In this document: piece after piece, positions 32,652 to 42,921 of the stretch
Layout of the letters: every line of letters begins with the position of its first letter
Numbering within the stretch: the stretch's first letter is position 1
Assembly (NCBI GenBank): GCA_951804985.1
Contig: OX638130.1
Span: 77,804,583 to 77,868,582 of the forward strand
Direction: 5' to 3'
DNA from: Dryomyza anilis
Taxonomy: Eukaryota; Arthropoda; Insecta; Diptera; Dryomyzidae
Length of the DNA: 64,000 nucleotides
Program-made: the position numbers and the translations under genes
Notes under the pieces: model-generated
Databases searched by the model: none
What the model was told of the DNA's origin: nothing
Seen by the model: the letters and a program-made list of their open reading frames with translations, nothing else

Positions 32652-32876
32652 TGTAGTTTTAAAATCAATGTTTAATAATAATAATATTTTTAATAAAATA
32701 TTTTATTAACCAGATTCCACAATGTACAAATAAAAACTACAAAATTATTTTTCAGAATTAAAATTGAAACAAAATTAAAAAATCAATGAAAACTAAAAAT
32801 AATAAAAATAAGGTAATTTATTATTTTAAGATGTGGAGTGTTCCCACAGTATATTAAGATGTGGAGTGTTCCCACA
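32652..32876 (-). repeat. 3' LTR of the Mag-like element with duplicated edge
   Basis: The LTR body is 32652-32848. Its last 20-odd bases (AAGATGTGGAGTGTTCCCACA) recur immediately at 32855-32876, a short tandem duplication absent from the other LTR. Confidence 0.8.
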
Positions 32877-33117
32877 TTACTCCCTTCCTAGTGTTAACGA
32901 TACGATTATCAGCTTGTGAGACAGAGGCTTGATCAAATTTTTCAATGTCTGAAAATTCGATTTCAATAAAAGCGGGTTTCAGTCTATCAATTGAAATGTT
33001 GTCTTCTTTGTTGTTGATGATCAATTTAAAGTATTTTGGAAATCTTGCTATAATTTTATGGGCCATGATATTTCTGTTCTTTAGGTTTAAGAACACGATC
33101 ATTTCTAATCCAAACAT
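32854..33117 (-). pseudogene. Integrase carboxy-terminal end
   Basis: Reading with 'FPKYFKLIINNKEDNISIDR' and 'LKPAF' matches the usual end of Gypsy integrases, where the element protein closes with a GPY/F-like and 'VSIDRLKPA' motif. It follows the core fragment in a different frame. Confidence 0.7.
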
Positions 33118-33270
33118 GACTGCAGAGATGCAATTCTTTGTTTATGAAAATTGCATTTTTTGAATGGTTTGAACCAGCTACTGACTTCATGTTAGAAATT
33201 ATTTTGTGTAGATTAGTTACAAATTCATTTGTTTCCGTACGCTGACTTGATGATAAGAAAAATGAAGAAC

Positions 33271-33784
33271 TTATCCATAAACCATTTGAGCAGGTGAACA
33301 GTTGATATGATCCTTGAATGTAGCTTTTATGCCTAATAACACTATTGGCAGTACCTTAGTCCATTGTGTTTTTTGATGGCAGGAAATTGCAGCTTTTAAC
33401 GTTCTGTGAAACCTTTCCACCATCCCCTTAGCCTGAGGATGGTATGCGGTGTTGAAGTGGATTTTAGCGCCAAGAAATTTTGCAATGTCTTTGAAAAGAG
33501 TAGATGTGAATTGCCGGCCTTTATCGGTGTGCAACTCATCTGGACAGCCAAATCTTGACACCCATCCATTTATAAATGTTGAAAACACTGTTGTAGATGA
33601 AATATCTTCCATAGGGAAAGCTTCAGGCCAGCGGGAGAAACGATTAACGCATGTTAAGAGATAACGTTGGCCCTCAGATGGAGGTAATGGACCAACAATA
33701 TCGACATGCACATCAGCAAAACGTCTTGAGGAGAGAGGTAGTAATCCAATTGTGCTTTTTGTGTGGCGATTAACTTTTGACTAG
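33271..33784 (-). pseudogene. Integrase catalytic core of the Mag-like element
   Basis: 'MHVDIVGPLPPS' carries the first Asp, 'ELHTDKGRQFTS' the second, and 'HPQAKGMVERFHRTLK' the Glu of the D,D,E core; 'SPAQMVYG' is the expected next block. The upstream zinc-binding part is missing because the foreign insertion begins near 33785. The open part is 146 residues. Confidence 0.9.
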
Positions 33785-35850
33785 TGATTGGTAAATCGAT
33801 TTCGATTATAGTCGAAAATCGATTTTGGGTTTTTAGAATCGATTTTTTCGTAGTCGAAATTTCAGGTTTGAAATCGACTAAGAATCGATTTTTCGTCTCG
33901 ATTAATCGATTTTCGTAAATTTTCATATTACAACCCTCAATAACAGGGTTCCTATTTTGGATTATGCATGGTTTTCATTGTCATTGCTTGAATGGAAATT
34001 GAAGTAGGGAAATTGTAATAGTGTGATGTTGCAGTTTGTAAAATAAATGAAAGTTATAGTCGGTTTAATCCGACTATAAATACCCTAGACATATGTGATA
34101 ATGTCTGCGTTACCATTTAAAGTGGTGCAGAAGTCACTGCAAACTTGCAATTTCTGAAGAATTTTCTTTCATTTGATATCGATATGTACAAATGGGTATG
34201 TGTACCGAATTTCGATTTTTTTTTTGGGTTTTTCGGTTCGCGGGAAAACATTTTCATATATTTTAGCATAAAATCAATATATATTTCACCAAAAAAGTTC
34301 ACTTAAGACCAAATAAAGTTAAATTCATTTGTGGTTGTGTAAGTTGGATATTTAAAGAATTTGATTGTTCAGACCACTAGATATAAAAGCAATCTTAATC
34401 AAAATTTTCATTGATTTAGCTGTTCTAGTTTTTTTTGTAATTGTAATTGAAAAAACCATATTTATGAACTATTCTTCATATATACGAATCGCAAAATTTG
34501 AGCAAAACTGATATAATAAACGCTTTAATAATTATTATGAATTGCGTTCATTGAGGTATTCATATTAATTTTTTGAGGCAAAGCAGCGCAGTCTCTACGT
34601 ATGTGTAATTCATTCGTTGGTATAAGCGTGACTAAAAATAAAAAAAACAGTCCACAAAAATGATTTTTATACCCTACATTAAGAGTGAAAGGGTATATTC
34701 AGTTTTGTATGCCGTTTGTAACACTCTGAAAAAAGCATATCCGGTATGGAAAAGTATATATATTCTTGATCATATATATTCCTGAGTCGATTTAGCGATG
34801 TCCGTCTGTCTCTCTGTCCGTCTGTCCTTCTGTCTGTCTGTTGAAATCACGATTACAGAAAAAGTTGAAGAGTTGAATGAAACTTAAGATTTAGATTACT
34901 TATATATCTAAGCTGTCTGAACAAGAAAATTGGCATCATCGGTCTATTGTGACCTGAGAACCGACCACTTATGTTCAAATACCTCAAATAAAATTTATAT
35001 CTACGAATCAATTTTACTGTATACTTAGGTAAACTTAGGTAAACTTTTTTGGTCAAATATATATTGACATTATGCTCAAATAAATGAAAAAATGTTTTCC
35101 CACGAAATGACTTGTGGTTCCCAAAAAAAAAAACTAAATTCGGTACAACTACCCATTTGTAAATATGGGTATCAAATGAAAGAAATTTCTTCAGGGATGG
35201 AAAGTTTGTAGTTATTTTCAGGATTCGAATACCCTGGTGACCTATATACCACTTTGAATGATAACCACACATATGTGTAGGCTTAGACCGACTATAACTT
35301 TGATAATCCTAACTATCATAACAACACCTACTTTAAAATTTCCCATGTGATCCAACCTTCCCAACTGGTTTTATTTTTAAATAGTTTAAAATTTCATAAA
35401 AATATTTCATAAATGCGTTCATCAATATTATGATCTTTTCCATTACAGTTTTATGAACGATTCGTGAATAGAATAAATTTGATGATTATTTGAGTCGTAA
35501 TGACAAATTCATAACATTGATGAACAAATTCATTAATAGTTTGAATATTTTTTCAGTTTACGTTTAGTTTATTAATTTAATATGAAATATTGTTAATTTT
35601 TCCACTGCACTTGGTTTAGTGTAATGTTCTATTTTTATTGGAATTAATTTTTTCGTATTAAATATTTTTACCTAAACTGCCCTTAATACCTGAAAGGTAC
35701 ATGGTATCGAAAACTATATACCTGAATATGGATCTCATATAAAAACATTGTTATTGTTGTGAAATTAATTGTTTTCTTTGACTTGAAAGTATATTAAATA
35801 ATTAATAAAGTTCTACACTTGAAAATAATCTAAAATCGATTTAGCCAAGA
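33785..35850. repeat. Foreign repeats inside the Mag-like element
   Basis: Holds (1) degenerate ATCGATTTTCG-type repeats at 33790-33925, (2) a reversed partial copy of a dispersed repeat at about 34045-34260, (3) a fuller plus-strand copy at about 34665-35375 (TATACCCTACATTAAGAGTG start, GTCCGTCTGTC microsatellite inside, CCCAACTGGTTTT end), and (4) AT-rich sequence. No coding capacity. The dispersed repeat is also at 47281-48025. Confidence 0.65.
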
Positions 35851-36359
35851 GCTTGAAATCAAGAACTGATATTTCCTCGATTCTTGAAAAAGCATCTGCA
35901 ACAACGTTTTCTACATGTTTCATACATGTTGTAACGTGCTTCAGTCGAGCTTAACTTTTTGGTAAAGAATGAAAGTGGTTGCCAATTACCATCGATTCTT
36001 TGCTCCAACGCAGCGCCAATGGCAACGTCGGAAGCATCCACTTTTACTGCAAGCTCTGCATCTATGACGGGATGAGCCAATAAAGTAGAATTAGCTAGAT
36101 CCATTTTACACTTTTCGAAGGCATCACTGGTAACTGTAGTCCAAAGAACTGGACGCTTATCGTTTTTGTGAGATCCTTTGAGAAATTCGTTTAGCAATCC
36201 TTGCACCTGAGCACCTCTTGATAGAAACCTTCTGTAAAAATTAAGCATTGCCAAAAATCTTCTTAATTTCTTAATTGTTTCAGGCTGAGGAAAATTATTA
36301 ATGGCCTCAACTTTAGATGGCATCGGAAGAATTCCTTCGTTGTTTATACGATAACCCAA
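35830..36359 (-). pseudogene. RNase H fragment of the Mag-like element
   Basis: 'EAINNFPQPETIKKLRRFLA' and 'AELAVKVDASDVAIGAALEQ' mark the RT tail and the start of RNase H; 'LSFFTKKLSSTEARYN' follows. The reading then passes directly to 'NVVADAFSRI' (in a shifted frame), which is the end of the domain, so the RNase H core has been deleted. Confidence 0.85.
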
Positions 36360-36368
36360 GAAATCAAT

Positions 36369-37019
36369 TTATTGCATACCAAAGCTGCATTTCCCTTGAT
36401 TGACGACGATACCATATTCTTGAAATCGCTGGAATACTATTCGTAGATGCTGCAAATGCTCTTGCGGTGAATGTGAAAAGATGAGAACATCATCAATATA
36501 CACGGAGATGAAATCCAGCCCTCGGAAAACCTCGTCCATCACCCTTTGAAAACTTTGCGCCGCGTTTCTTAGACCAAAGGGCATCTTGACAAACTCGTAA
36601 AGTCCAAATGGCGTAATCACAGCAGTTTTCGCGATATCATCAGGATTGATTGGAATTTGATAAAAGGCTCTTACCAAATCCAGTTTAGAGAAAATGCAAC
36701 ATCCAGCAAGACACACAGTTGAGTCGGTAATGAATGGAACTGGATAACGATCTGGAGTTATAATTTTGTTCAAAAATCTGTAGTCACCAACGCATCTCCA
36801 CTCGCCATTATTTTTAGGCACCATGTGCAGTGGATTCGACCAATTGCTTTTCGAAGGCCTAATGACACCTAATTGCAGCATGTATTGGAAATCCTTCTTT
36901 GCAATTGATAATCTTTTGGGGTCAAGTCGACGTACTTTAGAAGCGACTGGTTGACCAGAAGTATCAATATGATTGGTGTTTAGTTTTGATACCAGGTAAA
37001 GTGGAGGCTTGATAGACAT
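36369..37019 (-). pseudogene. Reverse transcriptase of the Mag-like element
   Basis: 216-residue open frame with 'WRCVGDYRFLNKIITPDRYP', 'FSKLDLVRAFYQIPI', 'MPFGLRNAAQSFQRVMDEV' and catalytic 'VYIDDVLIFS'. The RT core is complete, but it is separated by stops/frame changes from protease (upstream) and from 36359 (downstream). Confidence 0.92.
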
Positions 37020-37556
37020 CTGGAAATTCCAATAGCACTTTGTTGTAAACGGAGTCGACTTTGATAATTGTAGTTGTTCCTAGCGATAGTTCCGGCGTGA
37101 GTTTTGTTGGAGTTGAGAGGAGAGTTTTTCCGTCAATCAATGCTTTGGTCTTGAGATCAGGAAGCAGATGATAAAACTTCAAAAAATCCGATCCAATAAT
37201 TGCTTTGGTCACGTCTGCCATTATGAATGTCCAGGAAAAATTTCGACGAAGACCAAAATCAAAATGTATAATTTTAGTTCCGTATGTTTGAATTTCTGTC
37301 CCGTATGTTTGAATATAAAATTTTGAGTTGTTTTGCGGCTGTTTTTGTTGATGCAGGGAATGACTGACAAATCAGCTCCCTTATCAATGAGAAAACTTTG
37401 TTTGGAGTCCTTATCTTTGATAAATAAGCGGCATGATGTTGAGAATTCATCCGAGAGTACCGCATTTCCCGAATCGACGACCAGTTTTTTGTATACGTGC
37501 ATGTCTGATTGCACTTTTGCGCCTTTTCGACATACCGGTTGTGATACCAGCACCAT
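36964..37556 (-). pseudogene. Protease region of the Mag-like element
   Basis: 'SFLIDKGADLSVIP' aligns with the retropepsin active-site block normally read Asp-Thr/Ser-Gly-Ala-Asp; here the second residue is Lys. 'AIIGSDFLKFYHLL' in the next fragment is the later Gly-Ser-Asp flap-side motif. The two motifs are in different frames. Protease would process the polyprotein; this copy is inactive. Confidence 0.8.
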
Positions 37557-38410
37557 TCCTTGTTGCTATTGCGACTGGATCTGCTGCCACCAGCATAGCG
37601 CGATGATGGGGTAGACCCACGAGAATGACTTTGTCCACGTGCGAAGCTTTCAAATTGGCGTTGCAAAGCTTCTATCTGCATTGAGAGTTGAGATACAGTA
37701 TTGGAATTTATGGGTACTGCGATCTCATTTATATGCGGAGAACGCAGTGCCATAATCTTGTCTGCTTGAGCTGCTAACGGTGCATCATCAGGAACTTGAC
37801 TAATTGCCAAGATAGCACGGACGTCTTCCGGCAGCTGTTCCAAAAACATTGTACGCAGTAGAGTTTCGCTGAGTTGACCTGTTGCTAAATTTCGCATGAT
37901 TTGCAGGAATTGCTATGGCTTTTGATCACCGAGTTCGTGACCTTTTAGTAACCGACGCAACTTGGTCTCATCAGAATCGGAATACGTTCCAATTAGTCGA
38001 TCCTTTAGCGCTTGGTATTTAGATATATTCGATGGTGGATTTTCCAAAATGTCGCTGATTTGCGGAAGTATCATTGGATCAATATACGCAATCAAATATT
38101 GGCAACGAGTCTCATCTCGTGTTATGCCTGATATTCCAAAAATTGATTCCACTTGGAGAAACCAAAGCTTCGGATTTTCTTTCCAAAATGGTGGTAGCTT
38201 CTGTACGCTACTAGCTGCAGTGTGTGCAGTTGCTATCGGCGGAGAAACAAGCAAATCATTCGATGCAGTAAGATTGCTTGCGGACGATTGCGTTGTAGAA
38301 TCCGATCCGGACGTCTGAAGGCTCATTGTTGAATCTTGATTTCTCTCCGGAGAATGATGGGCATGTTTCGGCACGGAGTCACCAATTGTAGTTTTAAAAT
38401 CAATGTTCAA
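37274..38410 (-). pseudogene. gag of the Mag-like element
   Basis: Starts near 38410 ('MNIDFKTTIGDSV'). The capsid-like segment has 'LPPFWKENPKLWFLQVESIF' and 'YQALKDRLIGTYSDSDETKL'. A TAG at 37913-37915 interrupts, and the same frame resumes with 'TMFLEQLPEDVRAILA'. A 'CWYHNRYVEKAQKC' half-knuckle near 37500 is typical of Mag-related gag proteins. The final part is out of phase with protease. Particle-forming role is by family. Confidence 0.85.
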
Positions 38411-38585
38411 TAATAATAATATTTTTAATAAAATATTTTATTAACCAGATTCCACAATTGTACATTATAAAAACTACAAAATTATTTTTCAAAATTAAAA
38501 TTAAAACAAAATTTAAAAATCAATGAAAACTAAAGATAATAAAAATAAGGTAATTTATTATTTTAAGATGTGGAGTGTTCCCACA
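38397..38585 (-). repeat. 5' LTR of the Mag-like element
   Basis: 189 bp, on the minus strand TGTGGGAACACTCC to AAAACTACA, nearly identical to the other LTR apart from small changes. Confidence 0.85.
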
Positions 38586-39308
38586 ATTTTTAAAAAACTT
38601 TTTAAACCGGTATAAAACCGAAACCGTTTATTTCGGTTTTGGATATCGGTTTATTTCTGATTTTCGTAAAACGGTTTCGGTTTTAAAAATGAAACGGTTT
38701 TAAACGGATATCGGTTTCGGTTTCAATCCTTGGTTAAAATGTCATCCAATGTCATCGAATGTCATCGATAACAAAGGCAGCGCAAATGTAGCGTAAAAAT
38801 TTCATTCTGGAAAAAATGGCGACCGCTCACCAAACAAGGTAGCTTGACATTCAATCTCAAATTGCTCAACAGCTACACAACTGCTGAGGTCACTGAATGC
38901 AGCCATAGACATCGGAAACGAGAAATATTTTAAAATCAGCCAATCAAAAACGAGGTGAAGCAATACTGATGACGCATTTTGATCAGCAATTAGATCAGAC
39001 ATATCAAAACAATGTCGGACGTAATGTGAGACCGAAAGGAAAATTGATGACAAATAAAACAAAAGCATTTTTAATGATTTTTTCTTGTTTATTACAGTGT
39101 TTTATGAAATATGTTTGAACAAATCTTGTTACATATATAATTGATGTGTTTTTGAACAGTTAATTACTTAAATATTAAATTAATTAAATAACTTAAACAA
39201 ATACAATAACTTAACCAAACTTGCACACTTTGTGACCCAGGTCTAAATTGCATCTAATAAGAAAAGAGTTTTATTACATAACAAATTTCAAATATTGTTG
39301 AAACATAC
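38586..39308. repeat. Degenerate CGGTTT repeats and a partial TIR-element copy
   Basis: 38590-38715 is a patchwork of AACCGAAACCG/CGGTTTCGG words. 38740-38910 is related to 57960-58110 (GGCAGCGCAAATGTAGCG, AAAAATGGCGACCGCTCAC). The remaining sequence to 39308 has no recognisable feature. Confidence 0.55.
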
Positions 39309-39424
39309 CTTGGAGTGGTGCACCATCAAATTGCAGCTCTTATAATAATCACAGTAACGCAGGAATCCTTGCGGTAGGGCTTCAAGTGCATCAATACATA
39401 TGGCAGCAACACAAGTTAGTATAT
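39309..39424 (-). pseudogene. Candidate orphan exon, protein unknown
   Basis: On the minus strand, TTTTAAACAG (acceptor-like) precedes a 116-bp segment that reads openly for 38 codons, starting 'ILTCVAAICIDALEALPQGF', and ends CCAAG before GTATGT, a good donor. Base composition is clearly higher in GC than its surroundings. I do not recognise the protein. It could be a further exon of the decayed MED23 copy or of another host gene, or a coincidence; the matching splice sites and composition favour a real exon. Confidence 0.4.
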
Positions 39425-39510
39425 CTGTTTAAAAGATAAAATAAATGATGATTAATAATATATATGATAAATAAAATGTATATCTTGATATATATTTAGA
39501 TATATTATAA

Positions 39511-39514
<4 letters not shown>

Positions 39515-39576
<62 letters not shown>
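39515..39576. repeat. (TA)n microsatellite
   Basis: About 31 uninterrupted TA units. Confidence 0.95.
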
Positions 39577-39580
<4 letters not shown>

Positions 39581-39584
39581 TTTA

Positions 39585-40065
39585 ATGTTCTCAATTTCAA
39601 ATGGAAAATATCAATTTCATTTGGAATTTTCTTAATTTCAAATGGAAAAATCTCAATTACATATGAAATTTTCTCATTTTCTATGAAATTTCCTCAATTT
39701 CATATGAAATTTTCTCAATTTCAATTTTAAAATCCCAATTTCATTTGAAATTTTCTCAATTTAAAATGAAAAAATCTCAATTTCTTTTAGAATATTCTCA
39801 ATTTAAACTGGAAATCTCAATATCATTTGAATTTTCTCAATTTCAAATGGAAAATCTCAATTTTATTTGGAATTTTCTCAATTTCAAATTGAAAATCTCA
39901 ATTTCATTTGGAATTTTCTCAATTTCAAATTCAAAATCCCAATTTCATTTGGAATTTTCCCAATTTCAAATGGAAAATCTCAATATCATTTAGAATTTTG
40001 TCAATTTCATATGGAAAATCTCAATTTCATATGGAATTTTCTCAATTTCAGTTGGTGAATATACA
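39585..40065. repeat. Minisatellite of CTCAATTTCA-type units
   Basis: About eleven imperfect units of roughly 40 bp, each with TCTCAATTTCAAATGGAAAA then TCAATTTCATTTGGAATTT, so each unit is itself nearly palindromic. Overlapping plus-strand frames of 63-82 codons read the repeat only. Confidence 0.85.
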
Positions 40066-40079
40066 AAAACCATCTTTTC

Positions 40080-40735
40080 TGAGAGAATCGTCATTAAGTC
40101 GTCCGTGGATCTGGTCCTACGGAATCCATATTTTTGGTCACTGCCTTTGAAGAGCGCAGATCAGTGTTCTTAGGCTCGCTTTTTCGGGTCTTGCTGTACA
40201 GTGGCATTCCTGTAGCAAGTGGAAAAAACCCCGGTCGTGTAGGAGATTTTGAAAAGGTTATGCAATAGACAAGCCTCGCGCATGTGGCTTGTCTATTGCA
40301 TAACCTTTTCAAAATCTCCTACACGACCGGGGTTTTTTCCACTTGCTACAGGAATGCCACTGTACAGCAAGCCTACTTTAATATTAAAGTTTGCTAGAGT
40401 CTTTTTAACTGGCAGATTTCCAAAATATATTTCCGGCATATACGAAGACACATATTCGATGCAGACTGGATGCGTTGAATTATGTTGAAACAATTCTGTC
40501 AAGAGATTAGCTCTATTAACCGTGTCGGGGAATGTCTGTTCCAGGGACTAAACTCCTCTTTGGAATATCGGTTCCAGATCCAAGATATTTCGCTTCATTT
40601 GATAAAATGAATTTACATTTATACAGTTTTGTTAGCTTTGAGTTTATTTTCTATGTAAATAGGACGAGTTGTGCCTTAGAAGCATTACTCCCAAGTGGTA
40701 TTGTCTTACCCACGTTGGTAATTTTATTATGTTTT
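40080..40735 (-). mobile_element. jockey/CR1-type LINE fragment with internal inverted duplication
   Basis: The minus strand matches the LINE at 52262-55340. TTTCAAAATCTCCTACACGACC equals the RT segment near 53590, and the part near 40080-40140 (GGATTCCGTAGGACCAGATC, minus) equals the segment at 53790-53815; the sequence upstream (40480-40375, minus) equals the one near 53430-53500. An 86-bp piece is duplicated in inverted orientation, and about 90 bases of the RT are missing. It lies in what would be an intron of the MED23 copy. Confidence 0.75.
40190..40371. repeat. Perfect 86-bp inverted repeat with 10-bp spacer
   Basis: Arms 40190-40275 and 40286-40371 are exact reverse complements (checked base by base by eye), separated by TCGCGCATGT. 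RNA or single-stranded DNA from here would form a strong hairpin. Confidence 0.95.
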
Positions 40736-40740
40736 AACTA

Positions 40741-42410
40741 ACCAGAACCTGTAATATGCATTGAGCATGCGAGCGTCAGTATCAAGACACGATTCAGCTC
40801 TTCGCTTTCGCCAGAAGCCACAGAGCCCGGTGTCTTTTCATTGAAATAACGCGACAACTGTGGATGTATTTCGGCAGATCCAAGTCCAGTGATTAGACGA
40901 AATGCGGTAGATTCAAAACTGCATAAGAAGTCAACAAATAAATAAACTAATAAAAAAAATTTAATTTTAAATACCATTGAATAATTGCATTTTATTTGTT
41001 TGCGGCAAAATGAGTATTAATTAAAATTATAAATAAATTTTTAAAAAAAGTATCAGTAAATTCAACATTTCAACTCTTTTAAATTAAACATTAATAAACA
41101 AGGCATATTTACTCAAAAAATACGCGAATAAGTCTCAAAAAGTACTGGTGTGGGCACCGAACTTTTACCTTGTGCCTGCTTAACCATTTGTGTAAATAAA
41201 GTAAATTTTTATCAAATTAGAAAAGTATAAAAATTTTAAATAAATTTCAGCAAACCTATGAATTAAAGACATTTTACTGTCCACCGTGAGACAGTCGAGC
41301 ACGACCATCCAAAAAGGCACCGATGAACCTTGCGCACCACCAGCAGTCTTTGTATTGCCATTTAGAGGCTCCACCGAAATGTTAATGGGTCTGGCAAAGA
41401 ATTCCTTTGTTGAGTACGCATTGCAAATGAGAACGATGCGAAAATCATTGCCCAGATTCATAGACATCATGGTGCTGGGCATGCTGCTGCTCCAGATACA
41501 AATGAGCTGCGACGATATTTGTTCCTCGGGTATATATGCTTCCCTTAAAATTAAACTTCAAAGTATTATGATACAGTTTCCATGAGTTCATCATGTGATC
41601 GGCATAACCAAAATGCTCAACGATTAGAAACATGTGCGGATGTGCAATAATGGAGACCATCTGTGCGGTGTTGCGAAATTCCTCAACAAAATCAGTCATT
41701 AGTTTATTAACTTTCTGTAGAGCGAAAAATTTATTAAAAAAAGTTGGGGCACCGACGCTCCGCTTGACAGAGTGATAAGTGTTGTAAATGTGAGCGGCAG
41801 CTTAATGTTCTTGTCGACCAACGGATACTCGTCACAATGCGATTGTTAACGGAGGTGCTGCATGCAATTCGATGCCACACACAAATCAATTCGATGCCGA
41901 CAACATTGTTTAAAATCTGTAGAAAAACGCACACAAAATTAATAAAATTAAAGAAAATATTTCATTTTCCAACATACTCTCTGTTTTGACAACTCGCGAT
42001 TAACTTCTGAAACATCCAACCCGATGATGGCTGCCATGCGCTGCAGTTCATTTTGTGGACGTCGGAATTTGGAACCTTATTTTATTAACTTTATAAATTT
42101 ATAAATTCATACAAATTTAACTAATTCTAATAACAATTATTTTACTTGTATTGTAAATGAATTTTATATCAGAGAGATCCTCCTCATCAGTCACAGAATT
42201 AGTTGGTCACCAAAATGCGGCAGATTGTGTGCAAACAATGAGTATTGCGTTTCACACTCCTGTTCGATGAACGCATTCAGCAGTAATTGTGTCCTGCAGA
42301 AACAATCGACTTTATTGCATCTTCGCAGTGATTCCCAAATGAGTTCTGAGCTCTTCCATGCCGAAAGCCGCTGCTCTAATTGATAGTTGATAGCACACAT
42401 ACTAAAATGA
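40741..42410 (-). pseudogene. MED23: Decayed, intron-containing MED23 copy (Mediator subunit 23)
   Basis: Minus-strand exon-like pieces match MED23 in order. 42400-42191 is a tentative early piece; 42080-41995 contains 'AAIIGLDVSEVNREL'. Then come 41930-41735 and 41699-41500 with 'MTDFVEEFRNTAQMVSIIAH' and 'NSWKLYHNTLKF'. 41482-41246 contains 'FRIVLICNAYST' and 'VLDCLTVDSKMSLIHR'. 40924-40750 contains 'ESTAFRLITGLGS' and 'SGESEELNRVLILTLA'. Donor (AG|GTTTGC after 'SLIHR') and acceptor (TGCAG before 'FESTA') signals are preserved, so it is not a processed copy. Compared with the known MED23 protein about 200 residues are lost before 'LICNAYST' and about 110 before 'ESTAF', and frames are broken. 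MED23 normally links activators to RNA polymerase II in the nucleus. Match is from recall of the human protein, not a search. Confidence 0.75.
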
Positions 42411-42484
42411 AATGCATTATTATTAAATGGAAGAAAATAAGTTAATATAAATCTATACTTACAATTTGTTCATAGCGTACGGTC

Positions 42485-42845
42485 GCACGAAAATTTTCTC
42501 ATTATTGAATTCTGAGAAAAAGTAGAACGTAACGAACTCTCATCATTTGAAAATAAATGATGAGAAAAGATGAAAAAAATGATGACAAAAAATATGAGAA
42601 AAGATGAAAAAAATGATGAAAAAAAGATGAAAAAATCATGAGAAAAATGATAAGACAAATTATAATACAAATGATTAGAAAAATATGAGGACAAATAAGA
42701 TATTGGACACATCCGATTGCTGCTGGATGATATGTAAGCAAAGGTTTGGACATGTCCACTGGAAGATGAGGTGATCCTGTACATGTCCATGATGATTTTG
42801 GACAAACATCTTTTTCATTATGTTTTGAAATGCAATAAAAATGAT
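42485..42845. repeat. Isolated foldback left-arm fragment
   Basis: GAACTCTCATCATTTGAAAA, then ATGATGAGAAAA-rich DNA, GGACACATCCGATTGCTGC, and one and a half 105-bp-type units (GACATGTCCACTGGAAGATG). It matches 5195-5500 and 25230-25490. No right arm follows. Confidence 0.8.
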
Positions 42846-42921
42846 AAAAATATGTAAAAAGTAGTAAAGGAATCACTTTTTTTCATAACACAGTGTCTAA
42901 ACCTTCCATAATTCAAAGACA

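Larger units (their letters stand above)
32652..38585 (-). mobile_element. Mag-like Gypsy LTR retrotransposon, interrupted and decayed
   Basis: Two LTRs of about 190 bp (38397-38585 as 5' LTR, 32652-32848 as 3' LTR on the minus strand) enclose gag, protease, RT, RNase H and integrase in order. The primer site next to the 5' LTR reads TTGGTGACTCC (minus). Flanks CTTT and ATTT differ by one base, so the target duplication is only suggestive. About 2 kb of foreign repeats (33785-35850) replace part of RNase H and the integrase amino end. There is no env. Naming it Mag-like rests on gag and protease style. Confidence 0.88.

Noticed and set aside
39745..40150. Overlapping frames with repeated Ser-Gln-Phe and Asn-Leu-Asn
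   Set aside because: Translation of a minisatellite.
41286..41585. Plus-strand 99-codon frame
   Set aside because: Antisense shadow of the MED23-like exon on the minus strand.
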